64,000 bases of DNA from Lactobacillus mulieris (GTDB lineage Bacteria; Bacillota; Bacilli; Lactobacillales; Lactobacillaceae), in contig NZ_SDGL01000005.1 of the NCBI RefSeq assembly GCF_007095465.1, positions 71,227 through 135,226 of the forward strand. Reading direction: 5' to 3'. Position numbers and translations under genes: made by a program. This document shows positions 35,170 through 43,603 of the stretch, one piece after another; within the stretch, counting starts at the first letter, position 1, and each line of letters begins with the position of its first letter. The notes under the pieces are model-generated. The model had not been told where the DNA came from, did no database searches, and worked only from the letters and a program-made list of their open reading frames with translations.

Positions 35170-36213
35170 TTACTGAAATTTTCCGTAATAATCGAGTAGT
35201 TTCTTCGCTAATTCCTGTCTGAAATATTCCATTAAACCAATCATTTGTGAATAAGGCATATTCGTTGGTCCCAATAAGGCAATTGTGCCTCTGCCATGAC
35301 TTCCAACACTATAGCTTGCTGTAAGTAAACTATAATTTTTTAGTAAATCACTTGGAAGTTCTGAACCCAATTTAACTTGAACTGGAAAATGCTCATCAGA
35401 ATCATCACCTTCAAAACTCAATAAGCTACTAATCATGTCATTTTGATCAAACATTTCATACAAAGATCGAATGTCTTGAACATTGCCTGTAGCATTATTC
35501 AAAAGATTTATTTGACCATCAACATACATCTGTTCACTAGCCGCATCTTTCAAGACGTCTGCTAGCAAACTTAATAAATCATCAGCATTGCCACCTAATT
35601 GGTGACTCACTAACTCACTAAGCATTTCTGGTGAAACAGCTGATAAGCTTTTACCAACCAATTCATCATTTATTAAACGAACAGCCTTTTCTATTTCTTC
35701 ACCATTAGTAAATCTTGGTAGAGAATAGACTTGGCTTTGAACATTTCCATTATTTGTAACCAAAATTGCCATAACTTGTCGATTAGATAAAGGGACAATC
35801 CTAAAACCAGTTATTAAAACATGTCTGGATTCTGGCCCTTCTGCAAAAGCAGTATAATTTGTCAAATCTGACAAAATCTTAGCTGCTTCTTGCACAATTT
35901 CATTCACTTGATGAAATGGACGATCCAATTGGCAAACAATTTGATTATAAACAGACTCAGGTAGTTGTAATGGTTCAACTAAATGATCAAGGTAGTAGCG
36001 ATAACCATCACTTGATGGAATACGACCACTTGAAGAATGTGTCTTTTCAATAAGACCTTGTTCTTCTAACACCGCCATTTCATTTCTAATGGTTGCACTA
36101 GAAACCTTCATTGGCAGTTGACTCATCACAGTTTTGGAGCCTACGGGCTCATGCGTCTGCGTGAAGTCCTTAATGATTGTTTTCAAAATAAGCTCTTGAC
36201 GTTCGGTTAACAT
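35170..36213 (-). CDS. hrcA: heat-inducible transcription repressor HrcA
   Basis: Repressor of class I heat-shock genes that binds CIRCE, 347 residues. The N-terminal winged helix ([28 protein letters not shown] then [31 protein letters not shown], residues 2-67) is the DNA-binding part and the remainder is the dimerisation/GroE-sensing domain. It is the first gene of the operon, directly behind two CIRCE-like operators (36230-36304), so it represses itself. Confidence 0.97.
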   Translation of the reverse strand: MLTERQELILKTIIKDFTQTHEPVGSKTVMSQLPMKVSSATIRNEMAVLEEQGLIEKTHSSSGRIPSSDGYRYYLDHLVEPLQLPESVYNQIVCQLDRPFHQVNEIVQEAAKILSDLTNYTAFAEGPESRHVLITGFRIVPLSNRQVMAILVTNNGNVQSQVYSLPRFTNGEEIEKAVRLINDELVGKSLSAVSPEMLSELVSHQLGGNADDLLSLLADVLKDAASEQMYVDGQINLLNNATGNVQDIRSLYEMFDQNDMISSLLSFEGDDSDEHFPVQVKLGSELPSDLLKNYSLLTASYSVGSHGRGTIALLGPTNMPYSQMIGLMEYFRQELAKKLLDYYGKFQ

Positions 36214-36229
36214 ATTCTCGACCTCTTAA

Positions 36230-36256
36230 TTAGCACTCATAACTCTCAGGTGCTAA
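36230..36256. promoter_or_regulatory. CIRCE operator (proximal, degenerate)
   Basis: TTAGCACTC-N9-AGGTGCTAA. The consensus is TTAGCACTC-N9-GAGTGCTAA; the left arm is perfect and the right arm has two changes. It lies between the -10 and the hrcA start, in the 5' untranslated region. Confidence 0.9.
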
Positions 36257-36263
36257 CATGAAT

Positions 36264-36292
36264 AATATACTAATAAATTAGCACTAATGCAA
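36264..36292 (-). promoter_or_regulatory. hrcA operon promoter
   Basis: -35 TTGCAT (36287-36292), 17-base spacer, -10 TATATT (36264-36269) on the minus strand. The -35 is inside the distal CIRCE-like element, and the proximal CIRCE starts 8 bases downstream of the -10. Confidence 0.75.
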
Positions 36293-36304
36293 GTCCTTTG
36301 CTAA
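36278..36304. promoter_or_regulatory. second CIRCE-like operator (distal, degenerate)
   Basis: TTAGCACTA-N9-CTTTGCTAA: the left arm matches 8 of 9 consensus bases and the right arm 6 of 9, with the exact nine-base spacing. It overlaps the -35. Confidence 0.65.
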
Positions 36305-36313
36305 TTTTTTATG

Positions 36314-36343
36314 CAAAAAAAGAACTAGTTACCTAGTTCTTTA
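36314..36343 (-). terminator. ribF terminator
   Basis: AAAGAACTAG/CTAGTTCTTT hairpin (36319-36342) overlapping the ribF stop codon, followed on the minus strand by TTTTTTTGC. Confidence 0.8.
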
Positions 36344-37271
36344 TATTCTTAAAGTATTTCCGAATTTCTTTCTCGTCTTTAATAAGTTGCTCTTTTAATT
36401 CATCTAAACTAGAAAATTTTATTTCGCCTCTAGTATAGTGATACCATTCAATACTTATTTCTTCATCATAAATATCTTCATCAAAATCAAATAAATGTGA
36501 CTCTATGTAAATTTTTTTACCAGTTTGGATTGTTACGTTATAGCCAACACTAGTCATTGAATCATACCACTTGCCATGAACCAAAGTTCTTGTTGCATAA
36601 ACTCCAATTTTAGGAATAACTTTGCGATCATTTAAAACCAAATTAACTGTCGGGAAGCCAAGTTTATGCCCATTGCGTAAACCATGTCCAACAATTCCTG
36701 ACATTATATAGTGACTTCCTAACAAATTAGTAGCTAATTCTAAATTTCCATTGCGAATTGCTTGTCTAATTGCAGTTGAACCTATTTTGCAACCACCACT
36801 AGTTTGTTCAGGCAAAATAACAATTTCAAATCTATTTTTTGCAAAATATGGTAGATTTTCCATATTAGCAATATCTTTTGGCCCATAAGTATAATCAAAT
36901 CCAGCTACTACCGCATCTGCTTTTAATTTTATGATAACTTGATCGACAAATTCTTGTGGACTTAACTTACTAAAGCCCTCTGTAAATGGAGCAACAGCAA
37001 GATAGTCAACTCCCAATTTTTCCATTTTTTCAGCTTTTTCAGGAAGATTATCCAAATATTCAAAATCCGTTCTACCTAAATAGATTTCTTTAGGATGGCG
37101 ATCAAAAGTCAATACCATTAAAGGTAAACTTTTTTTCTTTGCTACTTCTTGAGCGCGTTTAATTAATTTTTGATGTCCAATATGTACCCCATCAAAAAAC
37201 CCCAAAGCCAAAACTACATGAGTGCGAGTTAATTCTTTTTTAATAGGATAACTAAGATGAATTATTTCCAA
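36333..37271 (-). CDS. ribF: bifunctional riboflavin kinase / FAD synthetase
   Basis: Makes FMN and FAD from riboflavin, 312 residues. The N-terminal adenylyltransferase domain shows ALGFFDGVHIGHQKLI (residues 22-37) and VAGFDYTYGP; the C-terminal flavokinase domain from about 180 has GHGLRNGHKLGFPTVNL and GVYATRTLVHG. It follows truB by 18 bases, the usual truB-ribF pairing in Firmicutes, and ends in a terminator. Confidence 0.96.
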   Translation of the reverse strand: MEIIHLSYPIKKELTRTHVVLALGFFDGVHIGHQKLIKRAQEVAKKKSLPLMVLTFDRHPKEIYLGRTDFEYLDNLPEKAEKMEKLGVDYLAVAPFTEGFSKLSPQEFVDQVIIKLKADAVVAGFDYTYGPKDIANMENLPYFAKNRFEIVILPEQTSGGCKIGSTAIRQAIRNGNLELATNLLGSHYIMSGIVGHGLRNGHKLGFPTVNLVLNDRKVIPKIGVYATRTLVHGKWYDSMTSVGYNVTIQTGKKIYIESHLFDFDEDIYDEEISIEWYHYTRGEIKFSSLDELKEQLIKDEKEIRKYFKNIKN

Positions 37272-37289
37272 AATTGATTCCTTCTACTA

Positions 37290-38177
37290 TTATTCATTTT
37301 GTAAAAGCATTAAATATGGTCTATATGTATGCGATTTCAATTCATAAATTGCTTTGACTTTTTTATTGTAGCGTAAAGCGATCTTTTTTGCATCATTTCT
37401 TAATGAAATCGCATTCCCATTTTTAACTTTCTTCCAAATTTGTTCGCTCATATCAATTGTTTCATAATCAGCAAAGAATGAATCAATTGGCAAAATATAT
37501 TTAAGAACTAATTCAGGATTGGCTTCTAATTCTTCTAGCTTCACTGCTTTCTCTAAATTAAAACCCGAACTACTAGTTCTTTGTAAATATGTCATAACTG
37601 CTGGGTAACCTAATTTTTCACCCAAATCATTTACTAAGCTTCTTACATACGTTCCTTTGGAACACTCAATGTTAAAGCCAAATTCTTCTTGTTCATTTTG
37701 GTAATTAACAGGTTCTAGTAGCTTATATTTAAAAATCTCTACACTTCTTACAGGTCGAGTTACTTGAATCCCTTCTCTTGCATACTCATAAAGTCGTTTT
37801 CCATTTACTTTGACTGCAGAATAAATTGGTGGGACTTGATCTATTTTGCCTAAAAAGCTATTCATCCCTTTTTGAATTTCTTCTAAAGGAATTTTTTCAG
37901 ATACAGCTTTTCTTTGCAAAACCTTTCCTTCTGTATCATAACTATCAGTAGAAAAGCCTAATAACCCTCTACCAGTATATGATTTTGGTCTTTCATGCAT
38001 TAATTCAATTAATTTAGTTGCCTGTCCAATTGCAATCGGCAAGACTCCCTCTACTTCTGGATCAAGCGTCCCAGCATGACCAATTTTTCTGGTTTTTAAA
38101 ATTTTTCTTAATTTATAGACAACATCTCCACTCGTCATACCCTTACTTTTATTAATCACTAAAATTCCATTTATCAT
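37290..38177 (-). CDS. truB: tRNA pseudouridine-55 synthase TruB
   Basis: Isomerises U55 in the T loop of tRNA, 295 residues. The N-terminus [17 protein letters not shown] and the catalytic-Asp block [22 protein letters not shown] (about 37-58) are typical; [17 protein letters not shown] near 184 is the second conserved block. It lies after rbfA with a palindromic terminator-like hairpin in the 37-base gap, and is followed by ribF. Confidence 0.96.
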   Translation of the reverse strand: MINGILVINKSKGMTSGDVVYKLRKILKTRKIGHAGTLDPEVEGVLPIAIGQATKLIELMHERPKSYTGRGLLGFSTDSYDTEGKVLQRKAVSEKIPLEEIQKGMNSFLGKIDQVPPIYSAVKVNGKRLYEYAREGIQVTRPVRSVEIFKYKLLEPVNYQNEQEEFGFNIECSKGTYVRSLVNDLGEKLGYPAVMTYLQRTSSSGFNLEKAVKLEELEANPELVLKYILPIDSFFADYETIDMSEQIWKKVKNGNAISLRNDAKKIALRYNKKVKAIYELKSHTYRPYLMLLQNE

Positions 38178-38189
38178 ATTTCCACCTAC

Positions 38190-38216
38190 AATAAAAGCGC
38201 CCTAGGGCGCTTTTTT
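38190..38216. terminator. palindromic terminator between rbfA and truB
   Basis: AAAAGCGCCCTAGGGCGCTTTT is a perfect palindrome (38193-38214) flanked by A- and T-runs, touching the rbfA stop codon. It may end the infB-rbfA transcript or only reduce read-through to truB. Confidence 0.8.
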
Positions 38217-38571
38217 ATCTGTCATTTTCTTGCTTTTTTAGTTGAGCAATTAATTTATCAATTTTACTACCGTATTGTACCGAAGTATCTCTCTTAAAGA
38301 TTAATTCAGGCACTTTATAAACAGTCAATTCTTGGCCTAATAAGTGTCTCATTAATCCCTTTGCTTTTTCTAAACCTTCGGCTACTTCTTTTTCTTTATT
38401 TCCATCTTCAGTCAATAAAGAATAATAAACTGTAGCATAAGAGAAATCATTGGTACATTCAACAGCAGTCAAGGTTACATCACTCAAACGTGGGTCACGA
38501 ATCTTTTTTTGCAAAATTTTTGATAATTCTCGCAAAATTTCTCCTTCAACCCGACCTATTCTGTGTTTCAT
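38215..38571 (-). CDS. rbfA: ribosome-binding factor A
   Basis: Small KH-fold protein that binds the 30S subunit and helps mature the 16S rRNA 5' end; 118 residues, the normal size. It opens MKHRIGRVEGEILRELSKILQKK and has VTLTAVECTNDFSYATVYYS near residues 32-51. It follows infB by 11 bases in the nusA-infB operon. Confidence 0.96.
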   Translation of the reverse strand: MKHRIGRVEGEILRELSKILQKKIRDPRLSDVTLTAVECTNDFSYATVYYSLLTEDGNKEKEVAEGLEKAKGLMRHLLGQELTVYKVPELIFKRDTSVQYGSKIDKLIAQLKKQENDR

Positions 38572-38582
38572 GCTAGTTCTCC

Positions 38583-41282
38583 TTACTTAGGCTTAACTTC
38601 TTGCATTTCATATGCTTCAAGCTCATCATCAATTTTAAGGTCATTATAGTTTTCAATTGTTAAACCACAATCGAAGCCTTGCTTAACTTCCTTAACATCA
38701 TCTTTAAATCTCTTAAGGGAGGCCACTTGACCATCATAGATAACAACACCATTACGGATAACACGAATACCGCTATCTCTATGAATATATCCTGAATCAA
38801 CAAATGCACCAGCAATTGTACCAACTTTTGAAACTTTCCAAGTTTCACGAATAGTTAAGTTACCAGTTACTTTTTCTTCGTATGTTGGTTCAAGCATACC
38901 CTTCATGGCTGCTTCTACATCGTCGATTGCTTTATAAATAACGCTGTATGAGCGAATATCAACTTCATCACTTTCAGCTTGTGATTTAGCAGTTGCAGTT
39001 GGCCGAACGTTAAATCCAATAATGAAAGCATTTGAAGCACTTGCTAACGTAACATCAGAGTCATTAATTGCACCTACTCCTGAGTGAATAATATTAACTC
39101 GTACGCCTTCAACTTCAATCTTTTCAAGTGATTGAGAAAGAGCTTCAACTGACCCTTGAACATCAGCCTTTAATACAATGCCAACTTCCTTCATGTTTTC
39201 ACGTTTCATTGTATCAAATAAGTTATCAAGAGTAACATGTTGTACCTTCTCACGTTGCTTTTGCAAAGCATTTTGGGCACGTTGTTCACCAACTGCACGT
39301 GCTGTCTTTTCATCTTCAAAGACTACAAACTTATCAGCTGATTCTGGTACATCATTCAAACCAGTAATTTCAACTGGCATTGATGGAGTAGCTTTCTTAA
39401 CTCGGCGTCCCTTATCATTTGTCATAACACGAACACGTCCAAATGTATTTCCGACAACAATTGGGTCACCTACTTCAAGAGTACCTTGTTGAACTAAGAT
39501 ATCTGCTACTGGACCACGACCACGTGACAAACGTGCTTCAACAACTGTACCAATTGCTTTTTGATGAGGATCTGCTTTAAGTTCAAGAACATCAGCCTGT
39601 AAAAGAATCATTTGCAATAATTCTTCAACGTTATCCCCTGTTTTAGCAGAAATCTTAACAAAGATAGTATCTCCACCATAATCTTCAGGAATTAAGTTAT
39701 ATTTCATTAACTGTTCTGTAACGTGACTTGGGTTTGCACCTGGTGCATCCATCTTATTAATTGCAACAATAATTGGAACACCTGCACTTTTGGCATGGTC
39801 AATCGCTTCAATGGTTTGAGGCATTACACCATCATCAGCTGCTACTACTAAAACAACAATATCAGTTACTTCAGCCCCACGAGCACGCATATTTGAAAAG
39901 GCAGCGTGACCAGGTGTGTCAAGGAATGTAATTAAACGATCATCAACACGAACTTGGTAAGCACCGATTTTTTGAGTAATACCACCAGCTTCATGTTCTG
40001 AAACATTAGTATGACGTAATCTATCAAGCAAAGTAGTCTTACCATGGTCAACGTGACCCATAATGGTTACAACTGGCGGTCTGCTTTCTTGATGCTTAGA
40101 CTCTTTAGAAGCTTCAACTTCTTTTTGGTAAAGATTATCAATATCGGAAATATCTTCATGAACTTTTTCCTTTGATTCAATACCATATTCTGCAGCTAAA
40201 AGTTCAATTGTATCTTTATCAAGGGATTGGTTTTGGTTAGTCATAACACCAAGCAGAAAAAGCTTTTTAACAATTTCAGCTGGTTCTCTGTGTAAAAGTT
40301 TACCTAAGTCTTGTGCATTCATACCTTCTTCAAACACAAGTACTTCAGGTAATGGACGTTCTTTACGAACTGTTTTTGGCTTTCTAACTTCTTCAGCATG
40401 ATTATTATGCTTGTTCTTCCGTTTTCTTCTTTCCATCTTATCTAAATGTTCATTACGACGGTCAAAGTTATTATTGTCACGGCCCTTTCTACCTGGTTTT
40501 CCAGTATTTCTGCCGTGTCCATTACCATTTCTACGTGAATCAGGTTTAACACTTTCTTCTGGCATTACCGGAATTTGTGGTGTCCGATTCATAGCTGGTT
40601 TTCTCTTAGGTTTTGATTTCTGATTTTGTTTTTGCTTATTTTCTTCAGTCTTAGGACGATTTCTAGCAGGAGATGGTTTAAGAATTTTTGGTCCTAAAAC
40701 CTTTTTGGTTTTCTTTTCTTCTGGTTGATTAGTCACTTCGTTAGTATCTTTCTTTTGAGAATTTTGGTTTTCTGTATCTTCGTTCTGAACTTTATTCTTT
40801 TCTTCGTGCCAAATTTTACGAGCTTTTTCAGATTCTTTGGCTAATGTTGTTTCTTCAGCACGTTGCTTTTGTTGGAGTTCTGCTAATAAGTCTCTAGCCT
40901 TATTGACTTTAGGTGACTTATTATTTTGTTTTTTATTACTTTCGTGACGATTGCGTCGCTTGTTTGAAGAATCATTGCTACGCTTTTTAGCTTGATCACT
41001 ATGTTGATGCTTTGAATGATTCTTTGATTGTGAAGCTGGTCTTCTGATTGAGGAAACAGAAAGTTTGATTTTATTATCTTTTTTTTCTGTTTTCTTTTCA
41101 TCATTTTGACTCTTAGCTGGAGTGGAAGGCTTCACCTTATTTTTCAATTCATTCACTTCTGTATCAGAAAGTGATGACATGTGGTTTTTGATATTAAAGC
41201 CTAATTCTTTAGCCTTATCAACCAAGACCTTATTATTCAAACCTAATTGCTTTGCTAATTCATATATTCTCTGCTTAGCCAT
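38583..41282 (-). CDS. infB: translation initiation factor IF-2
   Basis: GTPase that places initiator tRNA on the ribosome. I start it at ATG 41282 ([15 protein letters not shown]), with GGAGTG nine bases upstream; an in-frame ATG at 41300 overlaps that ribosome site. The 899-residue protein has an N-terminal IF2_N domain, a long Lys/Arg/Asn/Gln-rich low-complexity region (about 50-300) and the G domain with [36 protein letters not shown] and NKMDAPGAN, followed by EF-Tu-like and C-terminal fMet-tRNA-binding domains. It sits between ylxQ and rbfA. Confidence 0.97.
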   Translation of the reverse strand: MAKQRIYELAKQLGLNNKVLVDKAKELGFNIKNHMSSLSDTEVNELKNKVKPSTPAKSQNDEKKTEKKDNKIKLSVSSIRRPASQSKNHSKHQHSDQAKKRSNDSSNKRRNRHESNKKQNNKSPKVNKARDLLAELQQKQRAEETTLAKESEKARKIWHEEKNKVQNEDTENQNSQKKDTNEVTNQPEEKKTKKVLGPKILKPSPARNRPKTEENKQKQNQKSKPKRKPAMNRTPQIPVMPEESVKPDSRRNGNGHGRNTGKPGRKGRDNNNFDRRNEHLDKMERRKRKNKHNNHAEEVRKPKTVRKERPLPEVLVFEEGMNAQDLGKLLHREPAEIVKKLFLLGVMTNQNQSLDKDTIELLAAEYGIESKEKVHEDISDIDNLYQKEVEASKESKHQESRPPVVTIMGHVDHGKTTLLDRLRHTNVSEHEAGGITQKIGAYQVRVDDRLITFLDTPGHAAFSNMRARGAEVTDIVVLVVAADDGVMPQTIEAIDHAKSAGVPIIVAINKMDAPGANPSHVTEQLMKYNLIPEDYGGDTIFVKISAKTGDNVEELLQMILLQADVLELKADPHQKAIGTVVEARLSRGRGPVADILVQQGTLEVGDPIVVGNTFGRVRVMTNDKGRRVKKATPSMPVEITGLNDVPESADKFVVFEDEKTARAVGEQRAQNALQKQREKVQHVTLDNLFDTMKRENMKEVGIVLKADVQGSVEALSQSLEKIEVEGVRVNIIHSGVGAINDSDVTLASASNAFIIGFNVRPTATAKSQAESDEVDIRSYSVIYKAIDDVEAAMKGMLEPTYEEKVTGNLTIRETWKVSKVGTIAGAFVDSGYIHRDSGIRVIRNGVVIYDGQVASLKRFKDDVKEVKQGFDCGLTIENYNDLKIDDELEAYEMQEVKPK

Positions 41283-41286
41283 CAGA

Positions 41287-41598
41287 TCACACTCCTTCAT
41301 TTAATTTCTTTTGTAGTGCTTTACTAAATCCCAAATCGCTAACTGCTAAAACTTTTCTAGCTTTACCAATTGCTTGAGATATTTCAAGCTCAGAAAATTC
41401 ATCAATAATTGGCAAACTGTTTTTTTGCGCTAAGCTTACAACTTCTTGCCGAGTTGCCTGCGACAGATCACTAGCTATAATTACTAATTTAACCTTTCTA
41501 GCTTTTATTGATGAAATCACCATATCTGTGCCAGAAACCAGTTTTCCGGCTCTTTGAATTAGTCCTAAAAAATTTATTGTCTTTTCACGATTATGCAC
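41287..41598 (-). CDS. ylxQ: L7Ae-family RNA-binding protein YlxQ
   Basis: A 103-residue protein of the ribosomal L7Ae/L30e/YlxQ family, an RNA-binding fold. The segment [38 protein letters not shown] (10-47, family core) is clear. It is the conserved gene between ylxR and infB in Firmicute nusA operons; its end is 5 bases before the infB start codon, and its start abuts the ylxR stop. Its target RNA is not known from sequence. Confidence 0.93.
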   Translation of the reverse strand: MHNREKTINFLGLIQRAGKLVSGTDMVISSIKARKVKLVIIASDLSQATRQEVVSLAQKNSLPIIDEFSELEISQAIGKARKVLAVSDLGFSKALQKKLNEGV

Positions 41599-41895
41599 TT
41601 ATTTATCACCAAATAATTCTTTTCTTGCCTTTTGATGATCCACATATTCAAAAAGTTCTTTATAAAAACTATCATCAATTTTAGTACCTAAACTTCGGTC
41701 TAAAATCTTGTTCTTTTGAGCTTCAGTTATCTTTTCAGGTTCTAATGAAACATAGGCTCCACGTCCCGGTTTTTTACCAGTTGGATCAACTGAAACTTCT
41801 TTTTCTTTGTTGATGACAATTCTTACCAAATCTTTTTTTGGCTGCATAGTGTTCGTCAACAAATCTTTTCTCATTGGGACTTTTCTTTTTTTCAA
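41599..41895 (-). CDS. ylxR: YlxR family RNA-binding protein (RNase P modulator RnpM)
   Basis: A 98-residue protein of the YlxR family; B. subtilis RnpM is reported to modulate RNase P. Conserved blocks are RKVPMRKDLLTN at the start and DPTGKKPGRGAYVS near residues 39-52. I prefer the TTG start at 41895 (MKKRKVPMRKD), six bases after AGGTGA; a GTG at 41904 directly behind the nusA stop is the alternative. It is co-transcribed with nusA and ylxQ. Confidence 0.9.
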   Translation of the reverse strand: MKKRKVPMRKDLLTNTMQPKKDLVRIVINKEKEVSVDPTGKKPGRGAYVSLEPEKITEAQKNKILDRSLGTKIDDSFYKELFEYVDHQKARKELFGDK

Positions 41896-41904
41896 AAAAA
41901 TCAC

Positions 41905-43011
41905 CTATTCTTCATTATCTGCTGGTTTTTCTTCACCAGCATTTTCACTGTTTCCATTGTCTTCATCAACAAATTCAACTTGAGATTCTGGACGAATATC
42001 AATCTTATAGCCTGTTAAACGAGCAGCAAGACGTACATTTTGTCCTTTCTTACCAATTGCTAAAGATAATTGGTAATCAGGAACGATAACTAATGCACTC
42101 TTTTCATCTTCATCTTCACCAAATTGAGCAGCAATTACTTCTGCAGGATTAAGAGCATTAGCAATGAAGTCAGCTGGATCATCTTCATATTTTACAATAT
42201 CAATATTTTCTCCACCTAATTCATTAACTACATTTTGAACACGAGCTCCCTTTGGACCTACACAAGTACCAACAGGGTCAATGTTAGGATCATCTGATTT
42301 AACAGCAATCTTGGTTCTATCTCCAGCTTCACGTGCTACCGATACAATTTGAACAGTACCATCGTAAACTTCAGGAACTTCTTGTTCAAATAATCGCTTA
42401 ACCATATCTGGTGCAGTTCTTGAAACAACAATTTGAGCTCCTTTAGTATCATTACCCACTTTAGTTACCAAAACTCGAATCTTATCTTGTGGGTTGTATA
42501 CTTCATTTGGCATTTGGTCGCCACGTGGCATAACTGCTTCAACTTTGTCAATCATGACATAAACAAAACGATTATCATGACGTTCTACAACACCTGTCAC
42601 AAGTTCATCTTGATATTGTGAATATTCGCTGACAATGTGATTTCTTTCAGCTTCACGAAGGCGTTGCATAATTACTTGCTTAGCTGTCTGAGCTGAAATT
42701 CTCCCGAAATCTTTAGGAGTTACTTCAAATTTAATTTCATCGCCCACTTCATATGCTTTATTAATTTCGAGTGCATCTTTCAAGCTAACTTCTAAGCGAT
42801 CATCTTGAACTTCATCAACAACCGTCTTAATAGCCATCACTTTGAAGTTACCCTTTCTTTCATCCAAGTCAACTTCAACATTTTGGGCTTGATTGTAATT
42901 CTTTTTATATGCTGCTACAAGGGCAGCCTTAATTGCATCAACAATAATTTCTTGCTTAATACCCTTTTCAGTTTCTAAAGTGGCAAAAGCTTCTAACATT
43001 TCTTTAGTCAT
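41905..43011 (-). CDS. nusA: transcription termination/antitermination factor NusA
   Basis: RNA polymerase-binding elongation factor that affects pausing and termination, 368 residues. It has the N-terminal polymerase-binding domain (to about 125), an S1 domain (VTGVVERHDNRFVYVMIDKVEAVMP start, about 133-200) and two KH domains (about 200-345, including CVGPKGARVQNVVNELGGE and IGKKGQNVRLAARLTGYKIDI). It ends with an acidic tail (from about 345), as in other Gram-positive forms lacking the E. coli C-terminal repeats. It follows rimP. Confidence 0.96.
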   Translation of the reverse strand: MTKEMLEAFATLETEKGIKQEIIVDAIKAALVAAYKKNYNQAQNVEVDLDERKGNFKVMAIKTVVDEVQDDRLEVSLKDALEINKAYEVGDEIKFEVTPKDFGRISAQTAKQVIMQRLREAERNHIVSEYSQYQDELVTGVVERHDNRFVYVMIDKVEAVMPRGDQMPNEVYNPQDKIRVLVTKVGNDTKGAQIVVSRTAPDMVKRLFEQEVPEVYDGTVQIVSVAREAGDRTKIAVKSDDPNIDPVGTCVGPKGARVQNVVNELGGENIDIVKYEDDPADFIANALNPAEVIAAQFGEDEDEKSALVIVPDYQLSLAIGKKGQNVRLAARLTGYKIDIRPESQVEFVDEDNGNSENAGEEKPADNEE

Positions 43012-43031
43012 AAGTTTTTAATCAGCCCTTT

Positions 43032-43508
43032 CTAAAATTCAATTGCAAATCGAGCGTTTGCAATTGCCCCAATTGGGATTTCCAACTCTTTAGTCCGAGT
43101 TTTAATCTTGATTTTTAACGTAATTTTTTTATTATCTCTACTTAATAAAGTACCATCAAAAGACTTTTGTCCATCAATCTTTTGGTAGCAAGCTACGTGG
43201 ATATATTTATTTAAAGCCTTATTCCAATCGCGTTCATTCTTAATTGGACGTTCCAAACCTGGTGAAGATAACTCCAACATATATGGTTCTGTAAAAGGAT
43301 CAGGATTTAACTTATCTAGTTCTTCAGAAACTATTTCACTTAAAGCGGCAATTTCTTCAATGTCAATTCCACTTTCTCCGCGATCAACATAGATACGCAA
43401 ATAATATTGATTTTTTTCTTTTACGTATTCAACATCAACTAATTCGTCCCCACGCTTTTCAGCTAAAGGGGTAACTAAATCCGTTACAAGATCAATGATT
43501 TTTGTCAA
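43032..43508 (-). CDS. rimP: ribosome maturation factor RimP
   Basis: Assists 30S subunit maturation; 158 residues from the TTG I prefer at 43508 ([14 protein letters not shown]), eight bases after ACGGAGGAAG. An in-frame ATG 11 codons further upstream (43541) would lie within the upstream hairpin and lengthen the protein beyond family norm. The core [21 protein letters not shown] and the SSPGLERPI block (about residues 80-88) identify it. It is first in the rimP-nusA-ylxR-ylxQ-infB-rbfA operon. Confidence 0.94.
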   Translation of the reverse strand: MTKIIDLVTDLVTPLAEKRGDELVDVEYVKEKNQYYLRIYVDRGESGIDIEEIAALSEIVSEELDKLNPDPFTEPYMLELSSPGLERPIKNERDWNKALNKYIHVACYQKIDGQKSFDGTLLSRDNKKITLKIKIKTRTKELEIPIGAIANARFAIEF

Positions 43509-43527
43509 AAAATCTTCCTCCGTACTA

Positions 43528-43556
43528 AAAAGAGTGAGCATTACTGCTCACTCGAA
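43528..43556 (-). terminator. strong hairpin-T-run between polC and rimP
   Basis: GAGTGAGCAGTAATGCTCACTC (43532-43553) followed on the minus strand by TTTTTAG. It would stop polC transcripts, but it also lies downstream of the extended -10 at 43581-43589, so rimP-operon transcripts starting there must pass it. Confidence 0.85.
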
Positions 43557-43580
43557 TTGGCTATTCGAACTACGTTTGTT

Positions 43581-43589
43581 ATTATATCA
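43581..43589 (-). promoter_or_regulatory. extended -10 promoter for the rimP-nusA operon
   Basis: TGATATAAT on the minus strand is a perfect extended -10 (TGnTATAAT). No good -35 is apparent in the polC 3' end, as is common for extended -10 promoters. Transcription would begin near 43574, upstream of the hairpin at 43528-43556. Confidence 0.6.
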
Positions 43590-43603
43590 CAATCTAGCAA
43601 AAA

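Noticed and set aside
40430..41100. Repeated short motifs that could suggest a repeat array
   Set aside because: These are irregular codon runs of the charged IF2 linker; no regular period or spacer structure as in CRISPR.
40411..41104. Frames in both strands within the IF2 N-terminal region
   Set aside because: Produced by the low-complexity Lys/Asn/Gln-rich coding sequence of infB.
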